From Bradyrhizobium erythrophlei (lineage in GTDB: Bacteria > Pseudomonadota > Alphaproteobacteria > Rhizobiales > Xanthobacteraceae): a stretch of DNA of 64,000 bases. Below the pieces are notes generated by a model. That model made no database searches, was not told the DNA's origin, and saw only the letters and a program-made list of their open reading frames with translations. This document shows, in pieces, positions 37,755 to 47,210 of the stretch; within the stretch, counting starts at the first letter, position 1, and every line of letters begins with the position of its first letter. A program made the translations under genes and the position numbers. The DNA lies in NCBI RefSeq assembly GCF_900142985.1, contig NZ_LT670849.1, positions 3,984,501 through 4,048,500 on the forward strand, in the 5' to 3' direction.

Positions 37755-39137
37755 ATGACCAGAGCCGATGCCGTCACCCGCGCCCACGCCATGCTGCGAT
37801 CGGGAGAATTCCTGTCCCAACTCGATCGGAGGGTGGCCTATCAAACCGAAAGCCAGAATCCGGACCAGCGCGACGCGCTGCGAGCCTATCTGATCGATGA
37901 CCTTCAGCCGGCTTTCGACAAGATGGATTTTGCGACGCGGCTGATCGAATCCCCAGGCCAGAAAGGCCCGTATCTGTTGGCCGAATACCATGAGAGCGCC
38001 TCCGCGCCGACCGTGCTGGTCTATGGCCATGGCGACGTGGTCGACGGCATGGTCGGCGAGTGGCGGGACAATCTCGATCCCTGGCGCACCACCCAGATCG
38101 GTAACCGTGTCTATGGCCGCGGCACTGCCGACAATAAGGGCCAGCACAGCATCAACATGGCGGCACTTCAGGCGGTGCGTGAAACGCGCGGCGGCAAGCT
38201 CGGGTTCAATGTGAAATTCATCATCGAGACCGGCGAAGAAATCGGTTCGCCGGATTTGCCTCAGGTCTGCGAAAGCCTGCGCGACGAGTTGAAGGCCGAC
38301 CTGCTGCTCGCCTCCGACGGCCCGCGGCTCTCGGCGGAACGTCCGACCCTGTTCCTCGGCTGCCGCGGTGGCATCCGCGTTCATCTCGACGTCAACTTGC
38401 GCGAAGGCGGTCATCACTCCGGCAACTGGGGTGGCGTGCTCGCCAACCCCGCGACCATTCTGGCGAATGCCATCGCATCGCTGGTCGACAGTCACGGCCG
38501 CTTGCAGCTCGAGCCATTGAAGCCGCCGCGGCTATCAAACCAGATCAGGGCCGCGCTCGCCGACGTCGAGGTCAAGCCGACGGCGGATGAGCCGGCAGTG
38601 TCGGAGAATTGGGGCGAGGACGGCTTGTCGGCAGCCGAGCGGCTTTATGCGTGGAATACGCTCGAGGTGCTGGCGATGTCGTCGGGCAATATCGAAAAGC
38701 CTGCCAACGCCATTCCGGGCCGCGCCTCCGCCATCCTGCAATTGCGCTTCGTGGTCGGCACCAAGGTCGACAACATCGCCGAGGTGATCCGCGCGCATCT
38801 GCAGGCACGCGGTTTCTCGATGGTCGAGGTTTCCGCAACCCAACGCTTTGCCGCCTCGCGCACGGATTTCGACAGCCCCTGGATCAACTGGACGGCGGAA
38901 TCGATCCGCAAGACCACCGGCAAGGCGCCGGCCGTGCTGCCGAACTTCGGCGGCTCGCTGCCGAATGACGTCTTCACCGATATCCTGAAACTGCCGACGA
39001 TGTGGGTGCCGCATTCCTATCCCGGCTGTTCGCAGCACGCGCCCGATGAGCACATCCTGCTGTCGGTGACCGAAGAAGCGCTCGGCATCATGGCCGGCCT
39101 GTTCTGGGATCTGGGTGAGCTGAAGCGGCCGCTCTGA
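37755..39137 (+). CDS. M20-family metallopeptidase (ArgE/DapE/CPG2 type)
   Basis: A 460-residue dizinc hydrolase: VLVYGHGDVVDG (first metal His), GRGTADNKGQ, FIIETGEEIGSPD (catalytic Glu pair), and a C-terminal SYPGCSQHAPDEHIL metal His. It hydrolyses amide bonds of N-acyl amino acids or dipeptides in the cytosol. It is followed 17 bp later by an MFS permease, which probably imports its substrate. Confidence 0.92.
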   Translation: MTRADAVTRAHAMLRSGEFLSQLDRRVAYQTESQNPDQRDALRAYLIDDLQPAFDKMDFATRLIESPGQKGPYLLAEYHESASAPTVLVYGHGDVVDGMVGEWRDNLDPWRTTQIGNRVYGRGTADNKGQHSINMAALQAVRETRGGKLGFNVKFIIETGEEIGSPDLPQVCESLRDELKADLLLASDGPRLSAERPTLFLGCRGGIRVHLDVNLREGGHHSGNWGGVLANPATILANAIASLVDSHGRLQLEPLKPPRLSNQIRAALADVEVKPTADEPAVSENWGEDGLSAAERLYAWNTLEVLAMSSGNIEKPANAIPGRASAILQLRFVVGTKVDNIAEVIRAHLQARGFSMVEVSATQRFAASRTDFDSPWINWTAESIRKTTGKAPAVLPNFGGSLPNDVFTDILKLPTMWVPHSYPGCSQHAPDEHILLSVTEEALGIMAGLFWDLGELKRPL

Positions 39138-39154
39138 AGCGAAAGGGAAATGCG

Positions 39155-40456
39155 ATGAGCGTCTCAGTACCGGCCGATTTGTCCGAGGCAACAGCAGCCG
39201 GAAGCGAGAAGAGCATCACGAAGCTCATTGTGGCGACCTCGGTCGGCAACGCGCTCGAATGGTACGACATTACGATCTATGGCTATTTCGCCGTCTATAT
39301 CTCGAAAGCGTTTTTTCCGAACAACGACCAGACCACATCGCTGCTCCTGACGTTCGGAACGTTCGGGCTCGCTTATCTGGCAAGGCCCATCGGCGGCATC
39401 GTGCTCGGCGCCTATGCCGACCGGCACGGCCGAAAATCGTCGCTGTTGATCTCCATCGTCCTGATGACATTCGGCACGTTGGCCGTCGCGGTGATGCCAA
39501 CCTATGCGACGATCGGCATTCTGGCGCCGGTCGCGGTTCTTGCGGCGCGGCTGGTGCAGGGATTTTCCGCCGGCGGCGAGTTCGGCAGCTCGACGGCATT
39601 TCTGGTGGAGCATCGACCGGACCGGCGCGGCTTCATCGCGAGCTGGCAATTTGCCAGCCAGGGCCTCAGCAATTTGCTCGCTTCCACCTTCGGCGTCGTC
39701 CTCACCGGCTGGATGGCGCCGGCGGACCTGGACTCGTGGGGTTGGCGGATTCCATTTCTGTTTGGCGTGCTGATCGGCCCGATCGGCATCTACATCCGCA
39801 ATCATCTGGAAGACGCCACGGCGCCGCCGGCGTCGGCGGAGAGCTCGCCGGTCAAGGAGATTTTCCTGAAGCAGAAATCGCGCGTGCTGATGGGCATCGG
39901 CGCACTCGCGATCTCGACCGCGGTCAATTACCTGATCATCTACATGCCGACCTATGTGGTGAAGAACTTCAATCTGCCGCCGGTCACCGGTTTCACCGCG
40001 ACCTTCGTCGGCGGCATCATGGTCACGCTGCTGACGCCGTTTGCCGGAATGGTTTCCGACCGGATCGGTCGGACCCGGCACATGATCGCGGCCAATATCC
40101 TGCTGCTGTTGTCGGTCTTTCCGATGTTTCTCCTGGTCACGAAAGATCCGGTGCCGGCTGTCATCATCTTTGTCGTGTTCGTGCTGTCGACGCTCAAGGC
40201 GCTCTATTACGGCCCGCTTGCGGCCCTGATGGCGGAGCTGTTGCCGCCGGCGACACGGGCCACCGGGCTTGGACTCGGCTATAATATCGGCGTCACATTG
40301 TTCGGCGGGATGGGGCCGGCCACGATGACCTGGCTTGGCGGTTTTGCCCTGATCGGGGATCTGGCGCCGGGCTATTACCTGACGGCGGTTGCGATCCTGA
40401 GCCTGGGCACGCTGTTAACCATCCATGCCACGCGGGCCGCTTCTCGTGAGACGTAG
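39155..40456 (+). CDS. MFS transporter, metabolite:H+ symporter (ProP/KgtP-like)
   Basis: A 433-residue permease with about 12 hydrophobic segments and the MHS signatures: GNALEWYDITIYGYFAVY, RPIGGIVLGAYADRHGRKSS (loop 2-3), ARLVQGFSAGGEFGSSTAFL and DRIGRTRHM. Members carry dicarboxylates, betaines or amino acids with protons. The tight spacing to the M20 peptidase gene suggests import of a peptide or N-acyl compound for hydrolysis (inference). Confidence 0.92.
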   Translation: MSVSVPADLSEATAAGSEKSITKLIVATSVGNALEWYDITIYGYFAVYISKAFFPNNDQTTSLLLTFGTFGLAYLARPIGGIVLGAYADRHGRKSSLLISIVLMTFGTLAVAVMPTYATIGILAPVAVLAARLVQGFSAGGEFGSSTAFLVEHRPDRRGFIASWQFASQGLSNLLASTFGVVLTGWMAPADLDSWGWRIPFLFGVLIGPIGIYIRNHLEDATAPPASAESSPVKEIFLKQKSRVLMGIGALAISTAVNYLIIYMPTYVVKNFNLPPVTGFTATFVGGIMVTLLTPFAGMVSDRIGRTRHMIAANILLLLSVFPMFLLVTKDPVPAVIIFVVFVLSTLKALYYGPLAALMAELLPPATRATGLGLGYNIGVTLFGGMGPATMTWLGGFALIGDLAPGYYLTAVAILSLGTLLTIHATRAASRET

Positions 40457-40577
40457 TGGCGCACGGCCGTTTTCCCGTCAAAGGTCGGCTTGCGACCGCC
40501 TGCCGTTCAGACCATAAGATGGGGGAAAGGCTCCGGTCTTTGAGCAGGTTCACGTCGGACAACAGGGAGTATTTTCC

Positions 40578-41495
40578 ATGAAACGAACGCTTATTGCAGG
40601 CGCGGCATTCGCTGTTGCGCTCTCGGCAAGCCCGGCGATGGCGCAGGAATTGACGGGGACGTTGAAGAACATCAAGGACACCGGCGCGATCACGCTCGGC
40701 TTTCGCGACTCCTCGATTCCCTTCTCCTATCTCGACGACAATCAAAAGCCCGTCGGCTATGCCATGGACATCTGTAACAAGATCGTCGATGCCGTGAAGA
40801 AGGAACTCAAGCTCGACAAGCTCGAGGTCAAGCTCAACCCGGTCACGTCGGCGACCCGCATTCCTCTGATGGCCAACGGCACCGTCGATCTCGAATGCGG
40901 TTCGACCACCAACAACGCCGAGCGACAGAAGCAGGTCTGGTTCACCAACACCCACTTCCTCACCGCGAGCCGCTTCGTCTCGAAGAAGGCGAACAACATC
41001 AAGTCGATCGATGATCTGAAGGGCAAGTCGGTGGTTTCGACCTCCGGCACCACCAACATCAAGCAGCTCAACGAAGCCAATGCTGCGCGCAGCCTCGGCA
41101 TCAACATCATCCCGGCAAAGGATCACGCGGAAGCGTTCCTGATGGTCGAAAGCGACCGCGCGGTGGCGTTCGTGATGGACGACATTCTGCTCGCAAGCTT
41201 CGTTGCGAGCTCGAAGGATCCGGACGCTTACGTCATTTCGACGGACGCCTTCTCCAAGCCCGAGCCCTACGGCATCATGGTCCGCAAGGACGACGCGCCG
41301 TTCAAGAAGGTGGTCGATGCGGCGACCGCCGCGGTCTATCAAAGCGGTGAAGGTGCAAAGATCTACGCCAAGTGGTTCATGGAAAAGATTCCGCCGAAGG
41401 GCCTCAATCTCAAGGTGCCGCTCGGTCCGGAACTCAGGAACGAATTTGCTCACCCGTCGGACTCGCCCGATCCGGATTCCTACAAGGCGATGTGA
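40578..41495 (+). CDS. Polar amino-acid ABC transporter substrate-binding protein 1
   Basis: A 305-residue exported binding protein (cut near AMAQE) of the glutamate/aspartate (GltI/AatJ) cluster: TLGFRDSSIPFSYLDDNQKP, DLECGSTTNNAERQ, ASRFVSKKANNIKSIDDLKG, STSGTTNIKQLNEANAAR and DRAVAFVMDDILLA. It is the first of three adjacent paralogues ahead of one permease pair. An AGGGAG ribosome site precedes it and a hairpin follows its stop. Confidence 0.92.
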   Translation: MKRTLIAGAAFAVALSASPAMAQELTGTLKNIKDTGAITLGFRDSSIPFSYLDDNQKPVGYAMDICNKIVDAVKKELKLDKLEVKLNPVTSATRIPLMANGTVDLECGSTTNNAERQKQVWFTNTHFLTASRFVSKKANNIKSIDDLKGKSVVSTSGTTNIKQLNEANAARSLGINIIPAKDHAEAFLMVESDRAVAFVMDDILLASFVASSKDPDAYVISTDAFSKPEPYGIMVRKDDAPFKKVVDAATAAVYQSGEGAKIYAKWFMEKIPPKGLNLKVPLGPELRNEFAHPSDSPDPDSYKAM

Positions 41496-41522
41496 GGCGT
41501 TCACCGCTTGCATATGACTCCA

Positions 41523-41546
41523 AGGAAAAGCCGCGAGGCTTTTCCT
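41523..41546 (+). terminator. Intergenic hairpin after binding-protein gene 1
   Basis: A perfect 10-bp stem AGGAAAAGCC/GGCTTTTCCT with a GCGA tetraloop and no T run. It is more likely an mRNA-stabilising or attenuating stem-loop than a full terminator, because the operon continues. Confidence 0.55.
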
Positions 41547-41573
41547 GATCAAGCGTCTGAAGGGGGACAGACC

Positions 41574-42512
41574 ATGCGGCGCATGCGTAGCGCAGGATTC
41601 GTTTTCGCGGCGGCATTGTTCGCCGCGCAAGCGATTCCGGGAGGGGCGCCGCTGCGGGCCGAAGAGCTCTCGGGCACGCTCAAGAAGATCAAGGATACCG
41701 GCGGAATAACGCTCGGCTTCCGCGATTCCTCGATTCCCTTTTCCTATCTCGACGACGACCAGAAGCCCATCGGTTACGCCATGGACATCTGTTACGCGAT
41801 CGTCGAAGCCGTGAGGAAGGAGTTGAAGCTCGACAACCTCGCCGTCGAGCTGGTTCCGGTGTCGTCTTCGACCCGCATTCCGCTGCTTGCCAACGGCACC
41901 ATCGACCTCGAATGCGGATCGACCACCAACAATCCGGAGCGGCAGCGGCAGGTTGCCTTCAGCTATACCCACTTCCTGACGGCGACACGTTTTATCTCGA
42001 AGAAGGCCAGCAAGCTCGAAAAGATCGAGGACTTGCGCGGCAAGGCGGTAGTGGCGACTTCCGGCACCAGCAATATCAAGCAGCTGATCGAGGCCAATGC
42101 CGCGCGCAACCTCGGCATCAATATCATTCACGCCAAGGATCACGCCGAAGCGTTCCTGATGGTCGAGAACGAGCGCGCGGTCGCCTTCGTGATGGACGAT
42201 ATTTTGCTGGCGGCTTTTGCGGTTGGCTCGAAGGATCCGCAAGCCTACGCGATTTCGTCCGAGGCATTTTCCAAGCCGGAGCCCTGCGGCATCATGTTGC
42301 GCAGGGACGATCCGGCATTCAAGAAGATCGTCGATGAGGCAACCGCAGCGCTTTACGAGAGCGCCGAGGGACCGAAGCTGTACGAAAAGTGGTTCATGCA
42401 GAAGATCCCGCCAAAGGGATTGAATCTCAATGTGCCGATGGGGGCGGAGCTGCGGCACGAATTTGCCAAACCGTCGGACTCCGCGGACCCCGAGGCCTAT
42501 AAAGTCATGTAA
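41574..42512 (+). CDS. Polar amino-acid ABC transporter substrate-binding protein 2
   Basis: A 312-residue paralogue of its upstream neighbour, with its own signal peptide (near AAPLRAEE region) and the same motif order (ITLGFRDSSIPFSYLDDDQK, DLECGSTTNNPERQRQVAF, ATSGTSNIKQLIEANAAR). Differences are scattered. The start at 41574 has a GGGGGA site; the in-frame upstream start crosses the intergenic hairpin. It has KPEPCGIML where its two relatives have KPEPYGIM, a change near the probable ligand pocket. Confidence 0.92.
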   Translation: MRRMRSAGFVFAAALFAAQAIPGGAPLRAEELSGTLKKIKDTGGITLGFRDSSIPFSYLDDDQKPIGYAMDICYAIVEAVRKELKLDNLAVELVPVSSSTRIPLLANGTIDLECGSTTNNPERQRQVAFSYTHFLTATRFISKKASKLEKIEDLRGKAVVATSGTSNIKQLIEANAARNLGINIIHAKDHAEAFLMVENERAVAFVMDDILLAAFAVGSKDPQAYAISSEAFSKPEPCGIMLRRDDPAFKKIVDEATAALYESAEGPKLYEKWFMQKIPPKGLNLNVPMGAELRHEFAKPSDSADPEAYKVM

Positions 42513-42531
42513 CGTCGCATCCGGTCCATGC

Positions 42532-42557
42532 GGCCCGGTCCTTGCATGAGCCGGGCC
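42532..42557 (+). terminator. Intergenic hairpin after binding-protein gene 2
   Basis: A 7-bp stem GGCCCGG/CCGGGCC with a 12-nt loop and no T run, placed between the second and third binding-protein genes. Confidence 0.5.
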
Positions 42558-42618
42558 TGATAAGCCGCAAGCGGTTATTGATGGGAATATCGTGTCTGAT
42601 GTTGTTGGAGTAAGAGAG

Positions 42619-43542
42619 ATGCGAACTAAATGCCTGCGTGTGGCGGGGCTTGCGCTGGCCGTCGTGTTCGGTGCGGGCGCAGCGGGTGCTGAAGAACTCA
42701 ACGGTACGCTGAAAAAGATCAAGGACACCGGCGTCATCAATATCGGCTATCGCGATTCCTCGATTCCCTTTTCCTATCTCGACGACAACCAGAAGCCGGT
42801 CGGTTTTGCGATCGACATCTGCATGAAGATCGTGGATGCGGTGAAAAAAGAGCTGAAGCTCGACAGACTGAATGTTGAATTCAATCCCGTGACGTCCTCG
42901 GGACGAATTCCCTTGCTCGCCAACGGCACCATCGACGTCGAATGCGGCTCGACCACCAATAATCCCGACCGGCTGAAGCAGGTCGCCTTCACCAACACGC
43001 ATTTCCTCACGGCGACGCGATTCATCTCGAAGAAATCGAGCAAGCTGAATTCGATCGAGGACCTTAAGGGCAAGACGGTTGCGTCCACCTCCGGCACCAC
43101 CAACATCAGGCAGCTCACCGAGACCAATGCCGCGCGCAATCTCGGCATCAATATCGTGCCGGCCAAGGAGCATGCGGAATCCTTCCTGATGGTGGAGACC
43201 GACCGGGCGGTGGCGGCCGTGCTCGATGATATCCTTTTGGCGAGCTTCGCTGCCGGCGCGAAAGATCCGGACGCCTACGTGATCTCGACCGACGCTTTCT
43301 CCAAGCCCGAGCCTTATGGCATCATGCTGCGCAAGGACGATCCGGCGTTCAAGAAGGTGGCGGACGAAGCCACCGCGGCGCTCTATCAGAGTGCTGAAGG
43401 CGAGAGGCTTTACGCAAAATGGTTCCTCGAGAGGATCCCGCCCAAGGGGCTGAACCTCAACGTGCCGATGGGGCCGGAGTTGAAGAAGGCGTTTGCCAAG
43501 CCGACCGACTCGCCGGATCCGGATTCCTACAAGGCCATGTGA
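42619..43542 (+). CDS. Polar amino-acid ABC transporter substrate-binding protein 3
   Basis: A 307-residue third paralogue: INIGYRDSSIPFSYLDDNQKP, DVECGSTTNNPDRLKQVAF, STSGTTNIRQLTETNAAR and AVLDDILLASF. GGAG twelve bases upstream supports the start at 42619 rather than nine codons earlier. It ends ten bases before the permease start. As the binding protein nearest the membrane genes it may be the ancestral partner (inference). Confidence 0.92.
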   Translation: MRTKCLRVAGLALAVVFGAGAAGAEELNGTLKKIKDTGVINIGYRDSSIPFSYLDDNQKPVGFAIDICMKIVDAVKKELKLDRLNVEFNPVTSSGRIPLLANGTIDVECGSTTNNPDRLKQVAFTNTHFLTATRFISKKSSKLNSIEDLKGKTVASTSGTTNIRQLTETNAARNLGINIVPAKEHAESFLMVETDRAVAAVLDDILLASFAAGAKDPDAYVISTDAFSKPEPYGIMLRKDDPAFKKVADEATAALYQSAEGERLYAKWFLERIPPKGLNLNVPMGPELKKAFAKPTDSPDPDSYKAM

Positions 43543-43552
43543 GGGTGCGGGC

Positions 43553-44284
43553 TTGAACTATCACTGGAACTGGCACGTGTTCTTCGAGCCGTCGCCGAAC
43601 GGCACCGGCACCTACCTCGACATGCTGTTGTCCGGGCTTGAGGTGACGATCGTCACTGCGCTTGCGGCCTGGGTGATTGCACTTGCGACCGGCACCATCG
43701 TCGGCGTGATGCGCACGCTGCCGTCGAAGGTCGCCAATCTGTTCGGCTTCTGCTACGTCGAATTCTTCCGCAACATGCCGCTGCTGGTTCAGCTCTTCCT
43801 CTGGTTCTTCGTGCTGCCGGAACTCTTGCCCGCCTCCTGGGGGCTATGGCTGAAGCAATTGCCGAACGCGCCGTTCTACACGGCTGCGATCGGCACGGGC
43901 CTGTTCATGTCGGCGCGCGTCGCCGAACAGACCCGCGCCGGCATCAACTCGCTGCCGCGCGGACAGAAAAACGCTGCCACGGCGCTCGGCCTGACGACAT
44001 CGCAAGTCTATCGCTACGTGCTGTTGCCGATCTCGTTTCGCATCATCCTGCCGCCACTGACGTCGGAATTTCTCTCGACGATCAAGAACACGTCGGTCGC
44101 GCTCACCATCGGGTTGATCGAACTGACAGCCGAAGCGCGCGCGATGCAGGAATTCTCGTTTCAGGTGTTCGAGGCCTTCACCGCCGCAACCGTACTTTAC
44201 CTGCTCATCAATATCGTTGTCGTCATCGTCATGCATCTCGTCGAACGCGGCGTGGCGATCCCCGGCTACATCACCGGGAAATAG
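43553..44284 (+). CDS. gltJ: Amino-acid ABC transporter permease, GltJ-like
   Basis: A 243-residue inner-membrane protein of the HisMQ/GltJ type with the EAA-like loop AEQTRAGINSLPRGQKNAATALGLT and the N-terminal NYHWNWHVFFEPSPNGTGTY typical of glutamate permeases. The best start is TTG at 43553 after GAGGGTG; an ATG 20 codons earlier would overlap the binding-protein gene in another frame. It pairs with the next gene to form the channel. Confidence 0.9.
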   Translation: MNYHWNWHVFFEPSPNGTGTYLDMLLSGLEVTIVTALAAWVIALATGTIVGVMRTLPSKVANLFGFCYVEFFRNMPLLVQLFLWFFVLPELLPASWGLWLKQLPNAPFYTAAIGTGLFMSARVAEQTRAGINSLPRGQKNAATALGLTTSQVYRYVLLPISFRIILPPLTSEFLSTIKNTSVALTIGLIELTAEARAMQEFSFQVFEAFTAATVLYLLINIVVVIVMHLVERGVAIPGYITGK

Positions 44285-44287
44285 CGC

Positions 44288-44980
44288 ATGCTGGGCAATT
44301 TCGATTTCGACGTCATCCGCCGCTCGCTGAGTTATCTGTTCCTCGACGGCATGACCTTTACACTGACGCTGACGGCGCTGGCGACCTGCGGCGGCATCAT
44401 CTTCGGCACATTGATTGCGATGATGCGCCTGTCCGGCCTGTGGTTTCTGTCGCGCTTCGCCCAGCTTTACGTCGACCTGATGCGCTCGCTGCCGCTGGTG
44501 CTGGTGATCTTCTGGTTCTACTTCCTCGTGCCCTATATCGGGCAGTGGCTGACCGGATCTTCACGGCCGGTGCGCGTCGGTGCGTTCGCTTCCTCGCTCA
44601 TCACCTTCACACTGTTCGAGGCGGCGTATTTCGCAGAGATCATGCGCGCCGGCATCCAGTCGATCTCGAAGGGCCAGCCGGCGGCGGCCTCCGCGCTTGG
44701 CCTGACTTACGGACAGACCATGCGTTACGTCGTGCTGCCGCAGGCGTTCCGCAACATGTTGCCGGTTCTGCTGACCCAGACCATCGTGCTGTTTCAGGAC
44801 ACCTCGCTGGTCTATGTGTTGTCGATCCCGGATTTCCTCGGCGCCGCCAGCAAGGTCGCGCAGCGCGACGGCCGGCTGGTCGAGATGTATCTGTTCGCGG
44901 CCGTCGTCTATTTCCTTGTTTCGAGCGTTGCATCGTTTGGCGTCCGCCGTCTCCAGGCGCGCATCGCTATCGTCCGATAA
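44288..44980 (+). CDS. gltK: Amino-acid ABC transporter permease, GltK-like
   Basis: A 230-residue membrane protein, NFDFDVIRRSLSYLFLDGMTFTL at the N-terminus and the coupling loop EIMRAGIQSISKGQPAAASALGLTYG. It starts three bases after gltJ and forms the second half of the permease heterodimer. Confidence 0.92.
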   Translation: MLGNFDFDVIRRSLSYLFLDGMTFTLTLTALATCGGIIFGTLIAMMRLSGLWFLSRFAQLYVDLMRSLPLVLVIFWFYFLVPYIGQWLTGSSRPVRVGAFASSLITFTLFEAAYFAEIMRAGIQSISKGQPAAASALGLTYGQTMRYVVLPQAFRNMLPVLLTQTIVLFQDTSLVYVLSIPDFLGAASKVAQRDGRLVEMYLFAAVVYFLVSSVASFGVRRLQARIAIVR

Positions 44981-44992
44981 CTGAGGCCAAAA

Positions 44993-45724
44993 ATGATCGA
45001 GATCAGTCACGTCGACAAATGGTATGGCACGGCCTTTCAGGCGCTGAAAGACTGCACCACCAGCGTCGCCAAGGGCGAGGTGGTCGTGGTCTGCGGCCCG
45101 TCGGGGTCGGGTAAATCGACGCTGATCAAGTGCGTCAACGCGCTCGAGCCGTTCCAGGGCGGCAAGATCACGGTTGACGGCATCTCGGTCGGCGATCCCA
45201 AAACCGATTTGCCGAAACTGCGCGCGCGGGTTGGCATGGTGTTTCAGCACTTCGAGCTGTTTCCGCACTTGCGCATCATCGACAATCTCTGTCTCGCGCA
45301 GGAAAAGGTGTTGGGCCGGCCGCATGCCGAAGCCGTGGCCAAAGCCTCGAAGCTTCTCGATCGCGTCGGCCTCAAGATTCAGGCGCAGAAATATCCGGCC
45401 GAATTGTCCGGAGGCCAGCAACAGCGCGTGGCGATCGCACGTGCGCTCGCCATGGACCCGATCGCGATGCTGTTCGACGAGCCGACGTCGGCGCTCGACC
45501 CCGAAATGATCAGCGAGGTGCTCGACGTCATGGTCGATCTGGCGCGCGACGGCATGACCATGATGGTCGTGACCCACGAAATGGGTTTTGCCCGCAAGGT
45601 AGCCAACCGCGTCATCTTCATGGACCAGGGCGAAATCGTCGAAGACGCGCTCAAGGACGATTTCTTCGGCAAGCCTCGCAGCGATCGTGCACAGAAGTTT
45701 TTATCGAAGATCCTGTCGCACTAA
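44993..45724 (+). CDS. gltL: Amino-acid ABC transporter ATP-binding protein, GltL-like
   Basis: A 243-residue ATPase: Walker [11 protein letters not shown]-loop [10 protein letters not shown], signature [15 protein letters not shown], Walker [13 protein letters not shown] and the switch His in VVTHEM. Typical of polar amino-acid importers. It closes the operon, after which a palindrome follows. Confidence 0.95.
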   Translation: MIEISHVDKWYGTAFQALKDCTTSVAKGEVVVVCGPSGSGKSTLIKCVNALEPFQGGKITVDGISVGDPKTDLPKLRARVGMVFQHFELFPHLRIIDNLCLAQEKVLGRPHAEAVAKASKLLDRVGLKIQAQKYPAELSGGQQQRVAIARALAMDPIAMLFDEPTSALDPEMISEVLDVMVDLARDGMTMMVVTHEMGFARKVANRVIFMDQGEIVEDALKDDFFGKPRSDRAQKFLSKILSH

Positions 45725-45726
45725 GG

Positions 45727-45788
45727 CGTCGTCGCCGGCGAAGCAATCAGAAGAAGGCCGGATTGTCTTGTCGCAGGCGACGACGGAA
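45727..45788. repeat. Palindromic repeat downstream of gltL
   Basis: Outer arms CGTCGTCGCC/GGCGACGACG and inner GCGAAGCAATC/GATTGTCTTGTCGC form an imperfect stem immediately after the operon. It resembles the GAAGCAATCC family at 15196 and 35492 and may act as an operon end. Confidence 0.6.
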
Positions 45789-45890
45789 TAACACCAGGTT
45801 ATACCGATATGCTTTCCGGAAGGGTTTATCCGCGGCCGCATTTTGCGTATATGTCGCTGGGCTGATTTCCCGCACCTCAGGAGAACTGGT

Positions 45891-46748
45891 TTGACCCCGA
45901 TCGCTTACGTCAACGGTGACTTCGTGCCGCTCAGCGAAGCCAAGGTTTCGGTTCTGGATCGCGGCTTTTTGTTCGCCGACGGCATCTACGAGGTCTCGGC
46001 GGTGCTCGACGGCAAGCTGGTCGACAACGACTCGCACCTTGCCCGTCTGGAGCGCTCGGTCGGCGAGATCAAGCTGCCGCTGCCGGAGACGATCGCGCGC
46101 ATCAAGGAAATCCAGCGCGAGCTGATTACCCGCAATGGGCTCAAGGACGGCCTCGTCTATATCCAGGTCACCCGCGGCGCCGACGTCGGGCGCGACTTCG
46201 CGTTTCCGAAAGGCGTCAAGCCGACCCTGATGATGTTCACGTCGGTGAAGGACATCGTGAATGCGGCTTCCGCCAAGACCGGCATCGGCGTCATTACCGT
46301 GCCGGATATCCGTTGGGCGCGGCGCGATATCAAGAGCGTGGCGTTGCTCGCGCAGGTGCTCGCCAAGCAGGCCGCGGCCGAAGCCGGCGCCGGTGAGGCC
46401 TGGATGATCGAAGACGGCAAGGTGACCGAGGGCGGTTCGTCCTCGGCGTTCATCCTGACCAAGGACGACGTGCTGGTGACCCGCGAGAATTCGTCGGCGA
46501 TCCTGCCGGGCTGTACCCGCAAGGCGGTGGTCAAGCTCGCCGAAGAGCGTCAACTCCGCGTCGAGGAACGCGCCTTCACGATCGAGGAGGCGCTGAAGGC
46601 CAAGGAAGCCTTCATCACCAGCGCCTCGTCCTTTGTGCAGCCGGTGGTGAAGATCGACGGCAAGACCGTTGCCGATGGCAAGCCCGGCCCGACGGCGCAG
46701 CGCCTGCGCGAAATCTATATCGACTTCGCGCGCTCAACCGGCGAGTAG
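45891..46748 (+). CDS. dat: D-amino-acid transaminase (fold-type IV PLP enzyme)
   Basis: A 285-residue class IV aminotransferase: VLDRGFLFADGIYEV, VYIQVTRGADVGRDF, the PLP Lys in RRDIKSVALLAQVLAKQAA and EGGSSSAFILTKDD. The motif set matches D-alanine aminotransferase rather than IlvE. It interconverts D-amino acids and 2-oxo acids, supplying D-Ala or D-Glu for peptidoglycan or degrading D-amino acids. The start is a TTG at 45891 after AGGAG; a longer in-frame ATG covers the promoter region. Confidence 0.88.
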   Translation: MTPIAYVNGDFVPLSEAKVSVLDRGFLFADGIYEVSAVLDGKLVDNDSHLARLERSVGEIKLPLPETIARIKEIQRELITRNGLKDGLVYIQVTRGADVGRDFAFPKGVKPTLMMFTSVKDIVNAASAKTGIGVITVPDIRWARRDIKSVALLAQVLAKQAAAEAGAGEAWMIEDGKVTEGGSSSAFILTKDDVLVTRENSSAILPGCTRKAVVKLAEERQLRVEERAFTIEEALKAKEAFITSASSFVQPVVKIDGKTVADGKPGPTAQRLREIYIDFARSTGE

Positions 46749-46775
46749 CGGCCGATCATCATTGGTCGCCAATCG

Positions 46776-47180
46776 CTAGTGATCGATGGTCGTAAGCGTC
46801 GCGCCATCGTCCGCGATGAACACCGCAAGGATGGTCGCGGGCTCCGTGGCGCTGACATTCTCGCTGACGAGGTGGGCGCTGCCGGCCGGCTCGAAGAAGG
46901 TCTCGCCTGCCTTGTAGACCTTGGCCGGACCCGTGGCAGAATTCTCCGAGCGAACTTCGCCCGACAGCACATAGACCAGCACGCTGCCGGCATGGTGATG
47001 GGGAGGCGATTTGGCCCCCGGCGGAAACGTGACGACGACCGCCGTCACGCTCTTGCCCGGCACGTTGGGCAATTTCTCGCTGCGGGCGACTTTCGCCTGG
47101 CTTTGGGCATGCGCTTGCGAGCACACGCCACCGAACAAGGTCAACGCCAGGATAGCGGCGCATGCGGCTCTGATGTTCAT
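46776..47180 (-). CDS. Exported cupin-domain protein
   Basis: A 134-residue small cupin with a signal peptide (cut near CSQAHAQS). Metal-binding motif one is PPGAKSPPHHHAGSVLVYVLSG (split by design here: PPHHHAGS then VYVLSGE) and motif two is PAGSAHLVSENVS. Small cupins bind a metal and act as isomerases, dioxygenases or sensors; the activity is unknown. It is in the same direction as, and 30 bp downstream of, the NHL-repeat gene. Confidence 0.85.
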   Translation of the reverse strand: MNIRAACAAILALTLFGGVCSQAHAQSQAKVARSEKLPNVPGKSVTAVVVTFPPGAKSPPHHHAGSVLVYVLSGEVRSENSATGPAKVYKAGETFFEPAGSAHLVSENVSATEPATILAVFIADDGATLTTIDH

Positions 47181-47210
47181 GCTTCCTCCACAATTCCGGT
47201 CATCGCCGGC

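Noticed and set aside
40293..42740. 815-residue open frame antisense to the binding-protein genes
   Set aside because: Internal repeats in it simply reflect the paralogous genes on the other strand.
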